From positions 62,001-126,000 of the forward strand of contig NDFF03000055.1 of NCBI GenBank assembly GCA_002150815.3: DNA of 64,000 bases, given 5' to 3'. The notes beneath the pieces were generated by a model. The model was not told the DNA's origin and did no database searches. It saw only the letters and a program-made list of their open reading frames with translations. The translations under genes were made by a program, and so were the position numbers. Origin of the DNA: Grammothele lineata (lineage: Eukaryota; Basidiomycota; Agaricomycetes; Polyporales; Polyporaceae). Within the stretch, counting starts at the first letter, position 1; every line of letters begins with the position of its first letter. Shown piece after piece: positions 11,536-25,328 of the stretch.

Positions 11536-13326
11536 TCACGTCCCCGGTACTTCTACAATGGTGTCGACCTCCCGCCGCGTGGGCGTCCACTCTGCAACAC
11601 CATGCTCCTCGTCCGTCTGTCCCGACATCGGCGACACCGGAGACTCATACTCCATCATCTCCTTCTCGTCCTCCTCTTTCCCCTTCTCCCCGTCATACTC
11701 ATCGTAATCATCCTGCAGGCTATCCACGGGGGTGATCGACGAATTCAGCGAGCCCATAACGCGGTCGAAGACGATCGTGCTCATCGCGACCGTGGACATG
11801 GTCCCCGCAGGGTCGTCCGAGACCAGTCCGTGCACGATCCCGCGGGACGATCTCCGGTTGGCTGCTTGGAGGTCTAGGAGGAAGCGCGAGACGAGTATCG
11901 CGGTGATTCTGCGGAGGTGGAGCTGAGCGGGTACGCGAAAGACTGGGTAGTGTGGAGGACGTACGGTTCTGTGAATACGGTCACGTTGCTGGCGCTGCCC
12001 TGCGGGTTCTGGATCTGCGCGTCCGGGAGTGTGAATGGTTCCAAAAATGTACGAGTGGTTGTAAGACTTACAGAAAGCATCGTCAAGATGAGGTGCAGGG
12101 TGTTCATGAGGAGTAGGATTCTAGTCTCGTGGGCTTAAGCAAAGGTAACGCAGCGAAGATAGGGGGTGCAACTGACAAGAAGTATTTCGTTCCTGAGAAT
12201 AACCATATCGCGTGAGTGTCATAGCTAGAAACAAGGATAATGAGAAGAAGTACGCACCCTCTCTGATGAGGATGTTCGTAAATGTCTTTGTGTACGTGCT
12301 CCTGATGCTTGCTCGATGCCATAGCGCCGACCAGGTAACGTATACCAGGATCACGTCGGCTCCGATAAGGCAGGACCGCACAGTAATCGTGACTAGTCGA
12401 ATGAATGCTACATGTAAGTGATGCGCTCTGAGTAGACCACCGGTGAAACGACCACATACGCCTGGAATCCCGATGAGATCCGAGCAATAGTATAGTAGGA
12501 GACGTGAAACATACCTGTTCACCAGCCAATCTGGTAACGACGTGCTCCCCGTACAACCCAGGACGGGGATGTTGGCACCCGATATGTGGTACCTATACCA
12601 CGACTGTGCATCATAAGCAGCTGTGGTACCAATGAAGCCAATTTTCGACTCACGAAGTTGCTTCCCAGGGGAACCGCAGAGAGCAGGAAGACAAGTAATG
12701 CCAAAGACCAATGGCGCGCCAGAGCGAGAGCTCGAAGCCCGGAGAATGCTGAACGAGAAGCACATGTTGAGTACAATGCGATCGTGCGCGTACGATATGG
12801 CTCGGACATACCCGCCCAAGGGAGATATTGGATAGACGTGAACCCGTATGCGGTGCGGGCTAACGCCGCGCAGCTCTATCAAGGGCTTCTTTCAGCAGGA
12901 GCGAACCAGTATCTCAGGTGCATGTACCATACACACCTTGTCCGACACCCGCGCGAAGCCCATCATGTTCAGAATGTAGATTATCAAGACGATATACCGA
13001 TTCATGAAGAACAGGACCGAAGCGCCGTTGATCTTCAACCGCCAAAAGAGCTTGATTTCTCGCCTGAACGTGATGACGTACTCATAGAAGATGAGCACTG
13101 GGGAAAGCAAGAGACATCAACCAACATGAGACTGCCGAGGGTCGGCAGGAAAGCCGAACTGCGACTCACCGCATGCAGCCATGACGCAGTAAGCGTTCAC
13201 GGCCCTGCACAGACGAAGGCGTGGATGAGCACTCTCTCCGGCAAACGTACACTAACATCAATATGACACTTACAGGTTCGCAAGCTCAGCGACGAGCTCT
13301 GCATTCTGGTCATCCTGGGACGACAT
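11536..13326 (-). CDS. seven-helix membrane protein, DUF6533 family, copy 1
   Basis: This belongs to a large basidiomycete family of predicted seven-helix, GPCR-like membrane proteins of unknown function. The first exons are 13326-13274 (53 nt), then a 35-nt exon ending in AACG, then the DUF6533 core: VLIFYEYVITFRREIKLFW, NGASVLFFMNRYIVLI and NMMGFARVSDK. Next come SIQYLPWAG, a helix exon (GLRALALARHWSLALLVFLL), and a late block GAMSTI..DRVMGSL with an acidic tail (DEYDGEKGKEEDEKEMM) presumably facing the cytosol. The early exon sizes match copy 2 exactly, which supports the start. Middle exons were placed by similarity to copy 2, and some boundaries are approximate. It lies head-to-tail with copy 2 about 650 bp away. 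No ligand or partner can be inferred. Confidence 0.8.
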
Positions 13327-13973
13327 CCCTAGCGGCCTGCGGTGGCGGATGGCAAGGGGAAAGGTGCGACACCGCACAGCATTATCGTCGACGGGGAGGC
13401 ACCCAAGTCTTTATCATGGCGGTCTCATGCAATGCCAAGCTCCAGGGCGGGCGGAAGGTGGATTTCGACACGGACCAGGTAAAGATTAGTGCGCATCGCG
13501 GCGGCTCGCCCAGTACCGCAAAAGGATTTACCAGCGGCCACAGGGCGGCCACGCGAACAAATTTCCGAGGGGAAGAGAAGGTACTTTCGAACTTTGCAAG
13601 GTCCCTGGCGCGTGCTCGTCGTTGCCAAGTTTAGGACCGCCAGCTACAAGCAGTTGCGGTTGAGGAGATAGCTCCGGTAAACAGGCGAAGACGAGGATAA
13701 AGACGCGGAAGCAAATCGTGTGCGCAGCTCATTCCGTATAGGGATGTCGTGATCGGCAATTACCGCACAGCTTGTGCATTGCCGACTCGTGCCCGAGAGT
13801 GGGACGCGCACGCCCTTCTACCCCTGCTTTGCTGTGCTACATACCAGACTTCCTTTCTGTTGAACGAGACCAATTATGCACTACATAGTATAATCATACA
13901 GACCACTTTAAATGTCGGAAACCTCGGTATTAGCCTCCTTATCCCCAATCGACCTTGCCTGTGTCCGTTCATG

Positions 13974-15676
13974 CTACTCCAAGGCGTGCTGCTCGTTCAT
14001 AGTCGTTCGAGATACCGGTGTCACGGGAGAGCTCCTATCCGACATCTCCAATTTGTCCTCCACGTCCGTCTCCACCTCCTCATCGTACCCACCGACCTCA
14101 CTGTCCACAGGCGTGATCGACGAAGCTATCGAGCCCATTACACGCTCGAACATAATGGTACTCGTCGCACCCGAGGACAGTGTCGGCAAGTGCCCACTGC
14201 CCCCGTCGGACCACCGCGCAAGGCCCTGGGCCGCCTTTTGGTTTGCCCCCTGGAGGTCGAGAAGGAAGCGCGATACGAGCATCCCGGTAACGCTGTAATT
14301 CTGCAGATCAGAGAGTGTACTATCATACGGACGAGGTAAGCGGGGCGTACGGCTCGACAAATATAATCACGTTGCTCCCGCTGCCAAGTGGTGCTTGATT
14401 CTGTGCGTCTATTATAGTCAAAGCTCTGTCGGCAATGCAGATAACACTCACTGAAAGAACGGTTAAGGCGAGATGCAGGACGTTCAACAAAAGCAGTACA
14501 CTAGAAACGTGCGCTTGAGCAGAGGTCGTCGTGAAGAGACAACGGGGACTTACAGGAAGTAGATCGTCCCTGACAAATCATAACGTGAGCCCTGCGTAAA
14601 CGCGGCAAGGAACCGCGAACGGGCAGATCGACTCACCGTCTCTCAAGAGTATGCTGGTAAACGAATTCTTGAATTCGCCCTTGATATTTGTCCGGCTCCT
14701 CAACGAGTTCCATGTGATGTACACGAGGATCGCGTCCGCGAGGATGAGGCAGGACCGCCCTGCAACAGTGACTGGAGACAATCGTTACGGGTTAGTACTT
14801 CGAGTTCATTTGAGTGTCGGAGAATGAAACCACATACGCCTGGTAGAGTCGTCAGATCAACAACTGAGAGAAAGGAAGTGTGAGACTCACGCGTTAACCA
14901 GCCATGTTGGTATTGATGCGCTCGCCGTGCAATTCAATATGGGAATGGTGGCACCCGTTATATTGTACCTGTACCATACCTGCAGAACGTGAACACAGAC
15001 AGCACGCTTCCTAGCAGCAGCTAACTTACATAGTTTGCAGCAAACGGAACCATGGAGAGGACGAAGACGAGGGTCGAAAGAAGCCAGTTGCTGGCTAGTG
15101 CGAACGCTCGGAGGCCTGAAAACACTGTAAACAGAGCTTCATTAAGAACCGTAATAATAGTGATGACCGCGATATCTTACCTGCCCAAGGCAAGTACTGG
15201 AACGCCGAGAATCCGTATCCGGTGCGGGAGAGCCTGGTGCAATCCTGATGACGCTTGTTGATAACGCGAAGAGCAGAGAAGCATACGCATCGCACGTACC
15301 TGGTCCGGGATTCTCGCGAAGGCTACCATGTTCAAGATGTAGATCGTCAGGACCGTGTACCTGTTCACGAAGAACAGGACCGAGGCGCCGTTGAACTTCT
15401 TCCTCCAAAACAGGTCGACTTCACGCCTAAACGTGATGACGTATTCGAAGACGATGAACACTGGAGGAAGCGGACACGCGCATTGAGCAGATCGATATCT
15501 AAGATGTTTGGGGGAGGACTTACCGCATGCCGCTAGAACACAGTAAGCATTCACGACCCTGCACAGACAAAGTCAGACTTCATGACGACGTATGGGATAA
15601 ACGAACAGGAACGCAGCACTTACAGGCTGTCCACCTGGACAATGAGCTCCGCAATCTCGTCGTCTTGAGAAGCCAT
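13974..15676 (-). CDS. seven-helix membrane protein, DUF6533 family, copy 2
   Basis: This is a tandem paralogue of copy 1 with the same exon plan. It starts at 15676 with MASQDDEIAELIVQVD (53-nt exon to 15624), then the 35-nt exon 15558-15524, then the core exon with VFIVFEYVITFRREVDLFW, NGASVLFFVNRYTVLT and MVAFARIPDQ. Later exons carry FQYLPWAG, LRAFALASNWLLSTLVFVL, GRSCLILADAILVYITW, ILLRDG and VLLLLNVLHLALTVLS. They end with MLVSRFLLDLQ, FERVMGSIASSI and an acidic tail stopping at 13974. I count about seven hydrophobic segments. The LILADA..Y.TW and LLRDG blocks recur in all four window copies. The function is unknown; a sensor or receptor role is only a guess from topology. Confidence 0.82.
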
Positions 15677-17231
15677 CTCGAGAAGCCGTCGACCGTGAGG
15701 ATGGAGGAAGAGGGCGAAGAAGACCGGCTTTCATCACAGCGCAGTGGGAATGTTGAATGCTTTATCGTGGCGACCCTTGGCGAAGTCAGGCAAAGTTGCG
15801 CTCGAGCGCGGATCAAGGAATTCGGTCTTCTAGCGGCGCCACGATCTCCCGATACTGGTCAAGGCTTCATCAGGCCTCAGGAGGAGGGACAGTGGCTATG
15901 CCACGTGCGCGGGCGGCGAGGAACATTCGAACGACGTTGGGCGCGTGCTTGTCCCTGCCTGATCCGGAGGCCAAGCAGGCACAGCGAGGGAGGAAAGGGG
16001 AAGAGAGACTCCGGTGAGCAGCGGATGAGCGCGAGGCGGGGTGTGAGCGGCTGAAAATCGTCGGGCCTCGAGGCGAAACAGTCGCAACTATCAATGACAA
16101 TAGGCTGAGGCGGTGTTGGGGGGCTTGTGCTTTGGACTTGTGCTGCCTGCCAGCACCTTCGTGCTTCAAATTGGACGGTTCAACGGATTTGTTCGAATTC
16201 TGGGTACTTACGGTGAGTATGTAATCCTTAGAGGATAAGAGCATAGCTTGGTGAGAATCTCAATTGATAGTGGATCGGCTATAGCTGAGTATTAGTCGCA
16301 GACCAGACATGCAAAAACCAAGTATGCATATGATCAGGCATTCACAAATCACCGGAGCACCGGGTACCTTGGTTCCATGAATGCGTTTGAAATCGGAATG
16401 AGCACGGCCGCGGTCCGTGGCATTTGAAAGCTTCAAAGTAGGAAGTCCGAGACGGTGCTAACCAAACGTACGCTGTCAACATCTATCCATTCATTGCGCA
16501 TCTAGTTTTTACAAACGCACATGAGAGAGGCCATAGACCAGTGGTATGTCAAGTGGAAACCGACTCACAGACCATAGCGGTATTGAAGCATCGTAGGATC
16601 CCCGGGAGGAGTCCGAGGATCATCCTGGGCGGCTCTCAAAAAGAAGACACGGCCGCCTTAGACCGAGCGCTGATGAATTGATGGCACGTGTCGTGAGCGC
16701 TTGAGCATTCACCGGCGCCTAGTATCACTGGCAGCTCCTAACTCTCGCCGTCATTTAGCAACGCGACCGAAGGCTGAACTAGGTGCTCAGAGCTCGGCAA
16801 CTCCTCCCATAGTCCACTCACGGTAATTAGAATCTGTAGCATGACTGGAATGATTTGAATCTCTATTGCTGACTGCAGCTCCCATCTCCTTACAGTCAGC
16901 GACATGAGTCAGATATTCAAGCAAACTCAGCGACATGACGAAAGCCCAGGGATGCCGCAGCCCCACGTCTACATCCGTTGCTCGGGTTTACGCACTCGCC
17001 GCCCAAACGCGGACGGAGTTCTCATAATCGCTGAGGCTGGGCTGACCCACCAGTTCCCGGGCCTCGAATAGAAGGTCAATCCGCGGACTCGGACACGTCC
17101 GCGGTCGGCCTGAAGCAGCGCAAGTACGTCGACCCGTAACCTTCGTCTGCCAAGACTTCCGCATCATATATGCGGCTGGAAGACCTAGAGTGGAGAGCAA
17201 CTCGTCAAACCCGGCCACCACCACTAACGCT
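15677..17231. other. 1.55 kb spacer between divergent genes
   Basis: This holds the upstream regions of DUF6533 copy 2 (-) and the CmcJ-like gene (+). Short open frames up to 175 residues between 15527 and 16244 overlap in several frames and show no family motif. From about 16260 to 16990 the sequence is lower in GC and rich in stops. I see no gene. Confidence 0.45.
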
Positions 17232-18177
17232 ATGACCTCATCGCCCTTCGCCAACATGGTGCCTACAGCACTTCGGTATCATCCTTCGCAAGCTTCGGAT
17301 CCCAACGAGGATACGGAAGAGAATTCAGCGAAAGCTACCTTCGACGACCGGATCGTGGCGATTGAAAACGTCCGCGGGCGGGAGAGCCAGTTCGTCCTTG
17401 ACGTACATGGCTTTCAATTCGTTCACCATCCTGCGAAACACACGGCGTTCGTCGACCGCGCGGCCATCGTCAAGGAGTACTACCCAGAAACCGCACAGCT
17501 TGTCAAAGCACTCACGCGTGCGACGCATGCAGTCGTTTTCGACCACAGTGAGCATCCGTCTGGGTTCGTTTCACCGGCGCTCGCCGTTCTGTTGACTCGG
17601 CCGCACTGTGCCGCGCCTACAGCCCTTGCCCGCCGAAATCCGATCTGCCCCGTATTTCGCGCTTCGGCAGCCGTTTCCGTCGACGAGACGCCAGAGTCAG
17701 CGGCTGCGCTCGTGCGGCGGCACTTCCCGCCGCGAGACGCGTCAGTCGTCCTCGCTCGCCGTTTCCAGATCGTCCACGTCTGGAGGCCGATTGGAAACCC
17801 GGCGCTCGACTGGCCGCTCGCGCTGTGCGACGCGCGAACGGTCGACCGGAAGGAGGACCTCGTTCCTGTCGCGCTGCCCTCCCCCACCGGACACTTGGAG
17901 GAATCGTACGCCGTCCGGCATCGTCAAGGGAACCGGTGGGTGTACTTGAGGGGAATGACGCCGGCGGAATGTGTAGTGTTCAAGGGGTGTGTATTCTCAA
18001 GATCTCCGCTATGCTGCATCAGGTCATTGCTAACCGTATGCGTGTTATAGATTTGACTCGCAAGGCAATGACTATGTTGCCACGTTCGCGCCTCATGCTG
18101 GATTTGAAGACCCCACAACCCCAGAAGACGCGCCGTTTAGGCACGCCATCGAGCTTCGCGTCTTCGCTTTCTACTAG
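17232..18177 (+). CDS. CmcJ/AsaB-type hydroxylase/desaturase family protein
   Basis: Three exons (17232-17547, 17623-17986, 18051-18177) give 268 residues, the family's normal length. Diagnostic blocks in order are FQFVHHPAKHTAF, the VFDHT turn split by intron 1, VSVDETPESAAALV, RRFQIVHVWRPI, the near-invariant DWPLALCDARTVD, WVYLRGMTPAECVVFK, then HAGFEDPTTPEDAP and the C-terminal IELRVFAFY. Members include the cephamycin protein CmcJ and fungal AsaB-like hydroxylase/desaturases of secondary-metabolite clusters. The reaction differs between members, so no substrate is assigned. The longer frame upstream begins with GTG, so the first good ATG, 17232, is taken; a later Met at about residue 8 is possible. 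It lies about 770 bp before monooxygenase 1 on the same strand. Confidence 0.87.
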
Positions 18178-18944
18178 ATATACGTGGTCTGCGCGTTTCT
18201 ATTACGTTCTCATGGTCTAACAAGAAGCTGTCTTCGTGATTGCCTTTGTATTGAGTATCCGGTATCAGGCCTTCGCGTGCATATCACGGAGACAGGAGGT
18301 TCACACGAGTAAGTGCAGCTTGGTCATGATTTTCAGTTCGATAACGTCTGAACACGTTCTTAGGTATCCTTTGGTGTACGATTATAACTATTGATGATGT
18401 CCGAGGCTTTGAGCTCCAAGCTCTACTATATCTACTGTCTTTCTATTGCATGCATCCGCGCCGTGCCGCGATCAGGGCTTAGTCACCACATTCGGCCACG
18501 TCGAAGCTCGATCCGAGAGAAACGGGACCACATACAGGGACTTCCGAAGTATATGGACTACGCGGGCTTGTTCGAAACGTGGAGCAAGTCCCGCTATACT
18601 ACGTGTTTGGAAAGACTGATTTGTCATATGAGCTCACCCGGGCCGTACTTGTGCCCATTGACGTTCCCGCAGCCGAATTTCGAACAATGTACGGGGGCAC
18701 GTAACAGCTGGAGATTTGTTTGTGATCTGGGTACGCTTCTCCTCCATGCCTGGTCATCTTGCGTAGCTCAAGTCTTTGTAAAGCTCTCGGCAGAATGCCA
18801 CGCTGATGGCTTCGAATCACACGGCGGGCTGCGGACATAGCTGCTACACTCGCGGTCACTTATATGGGATGCTGTTCATACAGATACGCTCGTCCTCCTC
18901 AATCTCTCATCGACTTCTATCCTCGCAGTTTCTCCTCGGTACCA
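18178..18944. other. spacer with possible gene debris
   Basis: There is no complete gene. One open stretch at about 18540-18705 (+) reads like coding sequence (…YGLRGLVRNVEQVPLYYVFG, then ELTRAVLVPIDVPAAEFRTM) and an earlier one at about 18210-18320 contains SGLRVHITETGG. They do not join to each other or to a start codon with convincing splice sites, and I do not recognise either. They may be remains of a decayed gene. The last 60 bases form the leader of monooxygenase 1. Confidence 0.3.
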
Positions 18945-21616
<2,672 letters not shown>

Positions 21617-22068
21617 CGCTGGTCAGTAAGTAGATGTTTCCACATCGCGGTATCGTGCGAAATAGATGAACGTTGAGCCATAAGGACTTCATTAGACTCC
21701 CACAGACTGCCCGCGCTGGGGAATACACCTACAACAGGACGGGGCGCATGGTGTACTACTGCATATCGCCTGACCTGTATTCATGTTTACCTTGCATCCC
21801 CAGGACGGGCCATGTGATTGGGCGTGCCTGTAACTTCTTGACGAGCATGAACTATTGACGAAACCTCTAGAACCCCCTTATCGATGGTCGTCGCGTGTTA
21901 CCCGTAAGCGCGTGTGCGGAAGACAGTACATAGGTTGGAGTAGCGCAAGCGACACTTTCTTCCTTACCCCGCCACTTCCTCTGCTGTGCCGCCGGGTTAG
22001 CTTCCGCTTCTCTTCCTGCACCTTGATCGCACCCCGCCTTCATTAGCTACAATATCTTGCATTGGGAG
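21617..22068. other. spacer between monooxygenase 1 and APH-like gene
   Basis: This is 450 bp between co-oriented genes. It should contain the 3' UTR of the monooxygenase and the promoter of the kinase-like gene. The last 120 bases are C/T-rich, as in other leaders here. No gene is seen. Confidence 0.45.
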
Positions 22069-23491
22069 ATGGAGTCCAAAGAGAAGCCCTTGATCAAATT
22101 CTGGGACAAGGACCATCAGTGTGTCCAATACGAAGGCTACCCAGATTCGTACCAGTCTTGGGAAGCTCAAAGCGGGGAGGAACACGAACATCCGAGCCTT
22201 TTGAGTCGGATCGAGGCCGCGCTCGGGGGCAAGATAGTCCGTACGGAGCTCCGCTCGCTGTCTCCGAAGAACCTCGTATGTCTTTGTCTTTGATTCCTCG
22301 ATTTACGTGCCAATGGTCACAGCTGTGGCGGATCTGTCATTTGACCGACTTGACTGTGGCAGATGCTCGAAGTGGTACTGGATGACGGACGCAACAACAT
22401 CGTCCGCGCTGCGATTACTCCCTCTGCAGAGGAAGACGGCGAAGATGCCGTGAGATATCATCGCGAAACCTTTGAAAGTGAGACCGCGCTGCTCGTATGG
22501 CTCAAAACCCATACCGAGATCCCCGTGCCGGAGGTCCGGCACGTTGTTCGTCGCTCAGATGATGAGCCATACGCGTTCGTCGTACTTGAGAAACTCCCGG
22601 GCGAGCCTATTGGTATCTTCGGTAGCCTAAGCGTCTCTGCCCAGGTGCGTACCGAATCCTGAAATGCCGATCATACACTCATTCTCTCCATTTCTTCAGG
22701 AGCAATCCACTCAAGAAATTGCCCGTCTCATGGCACACCTCACTACTTTTGAAATGCCTCAACGCATTGGGGCGACGATGGTGGGGAAGGATGACACGAT
22801 CACTGTCATTCCCCAGGTTTCAGCGCTGGGCCAACTCTCAGCGTATGACGTCTTTGATACGCTAGAAGACTACGTATCCTACCGCATAGAGGCCAGGCGT
22901 GCGGCCCCATTTCTTATTGGGGAGAAAGTGGAGGCACAAACTGCAGCAAACGCAGCGCTCGCGCGCCTCAAGAGGGAGATCCAAACTCTTCTAAGCCGTC
23001 TTTCATCCCCAGCCTACCGCCGCTGTGTTCTTAACCACGATGATCTAAACGAGACCAATGTTCTCATTGACGACCAGGGCAACATCACAGGCGTCATCGA
23101 CTGGGAATTCCACTCTACTTTACCGCTTGTGCTTGCAGCACGTTACCCCGAATGGCTGCGCTACGATGGCATCCACGATCCAAGGTTCGCCTTGCATATC
23201 GAAGGCGGGGCTTCTAAGCTGTGGCACGTGGGACCCGACGACGCCACGAAGCTGCGTGCTTTGTATTCCCAGGTACAGCTCTTTTCTACTCTTATGCGCG
23301 CAGTCCTGAACGATGGTGTGACGGTGCTGTAGGTCGTGAAGGAATACAGCGAGGACTACTGGAAGGCCCTCATAGACGGAGAGGTGCTCCGCCAAGCTGT
23401 TGAATGGTTGACATACCAATTCCGTGATGAAGGTTGTGTGAAGATGGTGGAGTGGATGGATGCAACATTTCCGGTGAACCCCAATGCATGA
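22069..23491 (+). CDS. aminoglycoside-phosphotransferase (APH)-fold kinase-like protein
   Basis: Four exons (22069-22275, 22363-22644, 22700-23272, 23333-23491) join to 406 residues. The N-lobe has the ESETALLVWLKTHTEIPVPE block, with the helix that follows the ATP-binding lysine strand, and VVLEKLPGEPI forms the hinge. The C-lobe carries the catalytic loop NHDDLNETNVLID and the metal-binding GNITGVIDWEF, the HxDxxxxN and D-W signatures of the APH/choline-kinase fold. This family is greatly expanded in mushrooms, where members phosphorylate small molecules or are inactive. With both catalytic Asp and Asn present an active kinase is likely, but the substrate is unknown. The ATG at 22069 was chosen because the longer frame starts at a TTG. 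Confidence 0.87.
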
Positions 23492-24099
23492 AATGTCAGA
23501 GTCTCATCTCTCCAATAAGATACCTCAGTGGGTCGTGGAGCCCGAAGAATAGGGATATAGTAGACCATCCAACGTATTTGGCGGCACGCACGCACGTATT
23601 TGCGTAAATTTCTCGTGTTGAAAGTGCTCGGTGCCTATAGCCGACAGCTAACTACGAGGTGAGAGGTAGAGCACGGACAAGAAAACACGGCGAGCGGGAT
23701 AGGGTACAGGTACTGGCGCAGCTGTGGGGTACTTGTACAACAACAGGTCGACAACGGGCGGGCAGAAGCAGAAGTTAGGCGGTAGGGCAGATGGAGAGAG
23801 AGGGAACGGAGGGGCAAGGAGTGGCACAGGGTGTGGAGAACAGAGCTAACGGCGGGGTAGGAGAACGGATTACGGGGGCGCCCACAGGAAGACGGCAGGC
23901 TGCCGTCCTCCTGTGGGCGTCGCACAGAAGTATCCAAGGGCAGAGAGGAGAAATAAGGGAAGAGCACAGCAACGACGGACGGGCGCCGAACCAACGAACA
24001 AGCCAACGCGGCGACAACGACGAAAGTGGCGACAACGGCAACGACGGCGACGAGGCGCACGCGAACTCGCCGACTCGCCGGTTGCAGACGGGAAAAGTA
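23492..24099. other. GC-rich spacer with hairpins, no gene
   Basis: Several overlapping frames of 150-220 residues on both strands reflect GC-rich, stop-poor sequence; none has motifs or a splice pattern. The segment contains the hairpin at 23879-23919 and runs up to mobile-element copy A. Confidence 0.4.
23879..23919. repeat. near-perfect 20-bp inverted repeat with 1-base spacer
   Basis: The arms 23879-23898 and 23900-23919 are reverse complements with a single mismatch (CGCCCACAGGAAGACGGCAG and its partner), separated by one base. RNA from either strand would form a very stable hairpin and the DNA could extrude a cruciform. It lies 180 bp before mobile-element copy A; a second, imperfect GC-rich inverted repeat lies just after that element (about 24329-24367). 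It could be a terminator-like structure, part of a nested element, or a replication-slippage product. Confidence 0.75.
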
Positions 24100-24322
24100 G
24101 ACACGTTCAGAAATCCATGTCGCCCGCCCATCATGGAGCGTCGGAGCGACGCCCTTGATGTGACGAGTCGGGCCGTCACACGCGTACGGTGTCGTCGTCG
24201 CGTCGAGCGGAGCAGGGTGCTCAAGCTCTTGAAGGAGGATCCTCAGCGTCCTCAGCGCTTCAACAGCCGGTGGAGTGCCATCACTCCCATCAGGTGGGCG
24301 GGCGAGCATTTCTGAACGTGTC
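24100..24322. mobile_element. 223-bp MITE-like element, copy A
   Basis: The element begins GACACGTTCAGAAAT and ends with the exact reverse complement, ATTTCTGAACGTGTC. The similarity of the ends extends inward through a CGCCCGCCC block to about 28 bp. It is flanked on both sides by TA (24098-24099 and 24323-24324), the target-site duplication of Tc1/mariner-type transposition. There is no coding capacity, so it must be moved by a transposase from elsewhere. A second copy at 33124-33346 is identical by eye. It lies about 110 bp beyond the stop codon of the Q/M-rich gene, so it may sit in that gene's 3' UTR. Confidence 0.87.
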
Positions 24323-24432
24323 TAGTCTCCGTGCGTCCGTGGGCGGGCCACAAGCGCCCACGCACGGATCACGGCCCGCCCTCCCGTGCTCCAATGCCAA
24401 CTTCGTCCCGCATCCTGTGGCAGGGGGCCCCT

Positions 24433-25328
24433 TTACGCGTTCTCGGGGTCGAACCAGGCCGCAAAGTCGCGCTCGAAGTTGCGGCTCGCCTCGATGTTGA
24501 AGAGGCTCGGGCCAAAGTCGACCGACCCGAACGCGCCGAGCCCTGCGTCGTCAAGCCTCGGGCCGCTCCTGTCGCCCCCGACACCGTTGAGGGTCGCAGA
24601 CGGGGTAAGCGACGGGGCTCCCATCCCTCCCGGCTGCTGCATCCCGCCAGACCCAAGCAGCCCCATCGGCGGCCCCGACATCGCCATCCTACGCCGGAAG
24701 ATGGCGACGATTTGTTGCTGCGGGGTAGACGCGGACATAGTTAGCGGGGCAAGTCGAAAAACAAGAGCAAAAAGCGCCCACCTTCTCCTCTAGCGTCATC
24801 TGCGCTATGTCTTTCTCCCCAATCCCCATCTCCACCTTGATTAACATCAACGCCTGCGGCGGAATCCTGTTAAGCTCTCTCCCCAGGTCCGTCGTGTGTT
24901 CCGGGGGCCCGTTTGGAGGGAGTATACTTCCGCTCTGGCCCCCGACGATCTGTATGCGCGTCAGCGGCGCATTCGTCCCAACACCGAGCAAACCGTGCGT
25001 TGGGAGGTTGGGTGTGGGTGGCAGGCTGCCCGCGGCACAGCAGTAAACGGATCGTACATACCTGTTGCATTTGCGATGTGTTCATCATCCCCCTGGAAGG
25101 CTCTCCCGTCACTGGCGGGTCCATCGATGGGTTCATCGAGCCCATCTGTAAAGTGTCTATCGGATTCATCGTCCCCGGGTTCGCAAGGCCAGCCGATGGC
25201 TGGCCCTCCTCGAGTCCCGTCGACGGCTGGGTCTGCTGTGGGGGCGGCCCTCCCCGCGACTGCTCCAAAGGGCCCTCCTCCATCGGCTGCTGCCCTTGCT
25301 GTTGTGGCTGGTCCTGCTGGGAATGCAT
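24433..25328 (-). CDS. Q/P/M-rich low-complexity protein with a short conserved-looking helical segment
   Basis: I do not recognise this protein. Three exons (25328-25062, 24949-24782, 24717-24433) join in phase with canonical sites to 239 residues. The first 90 residues are rich in Gln, Pro, Met and Gly, with repeats such as QQDQPQQQGQQ. The middle has a predicted helical stretch (NRIPPQALMLIKVEMGIGEK, then MTLEEKQQIVAIFRRRMA) and the tail is Gly/Met-rich, ending with an aromatic-acidic segment (FERDFAAWFDPENA). This composition is typical of transcription or chromatin co-factors, and the end could be an activation motif, but that is inference. An upstream in-frame extension exists and looks like leader. 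No membrane segment or signal peptide is seen. Confidence 0.6.

Noticed and set aside
17190..17231. Longer N-terminus for the CmcJ-like protein
   Set aside because: The codon at 17190 is GTG; the first ATG in frame is 17232.
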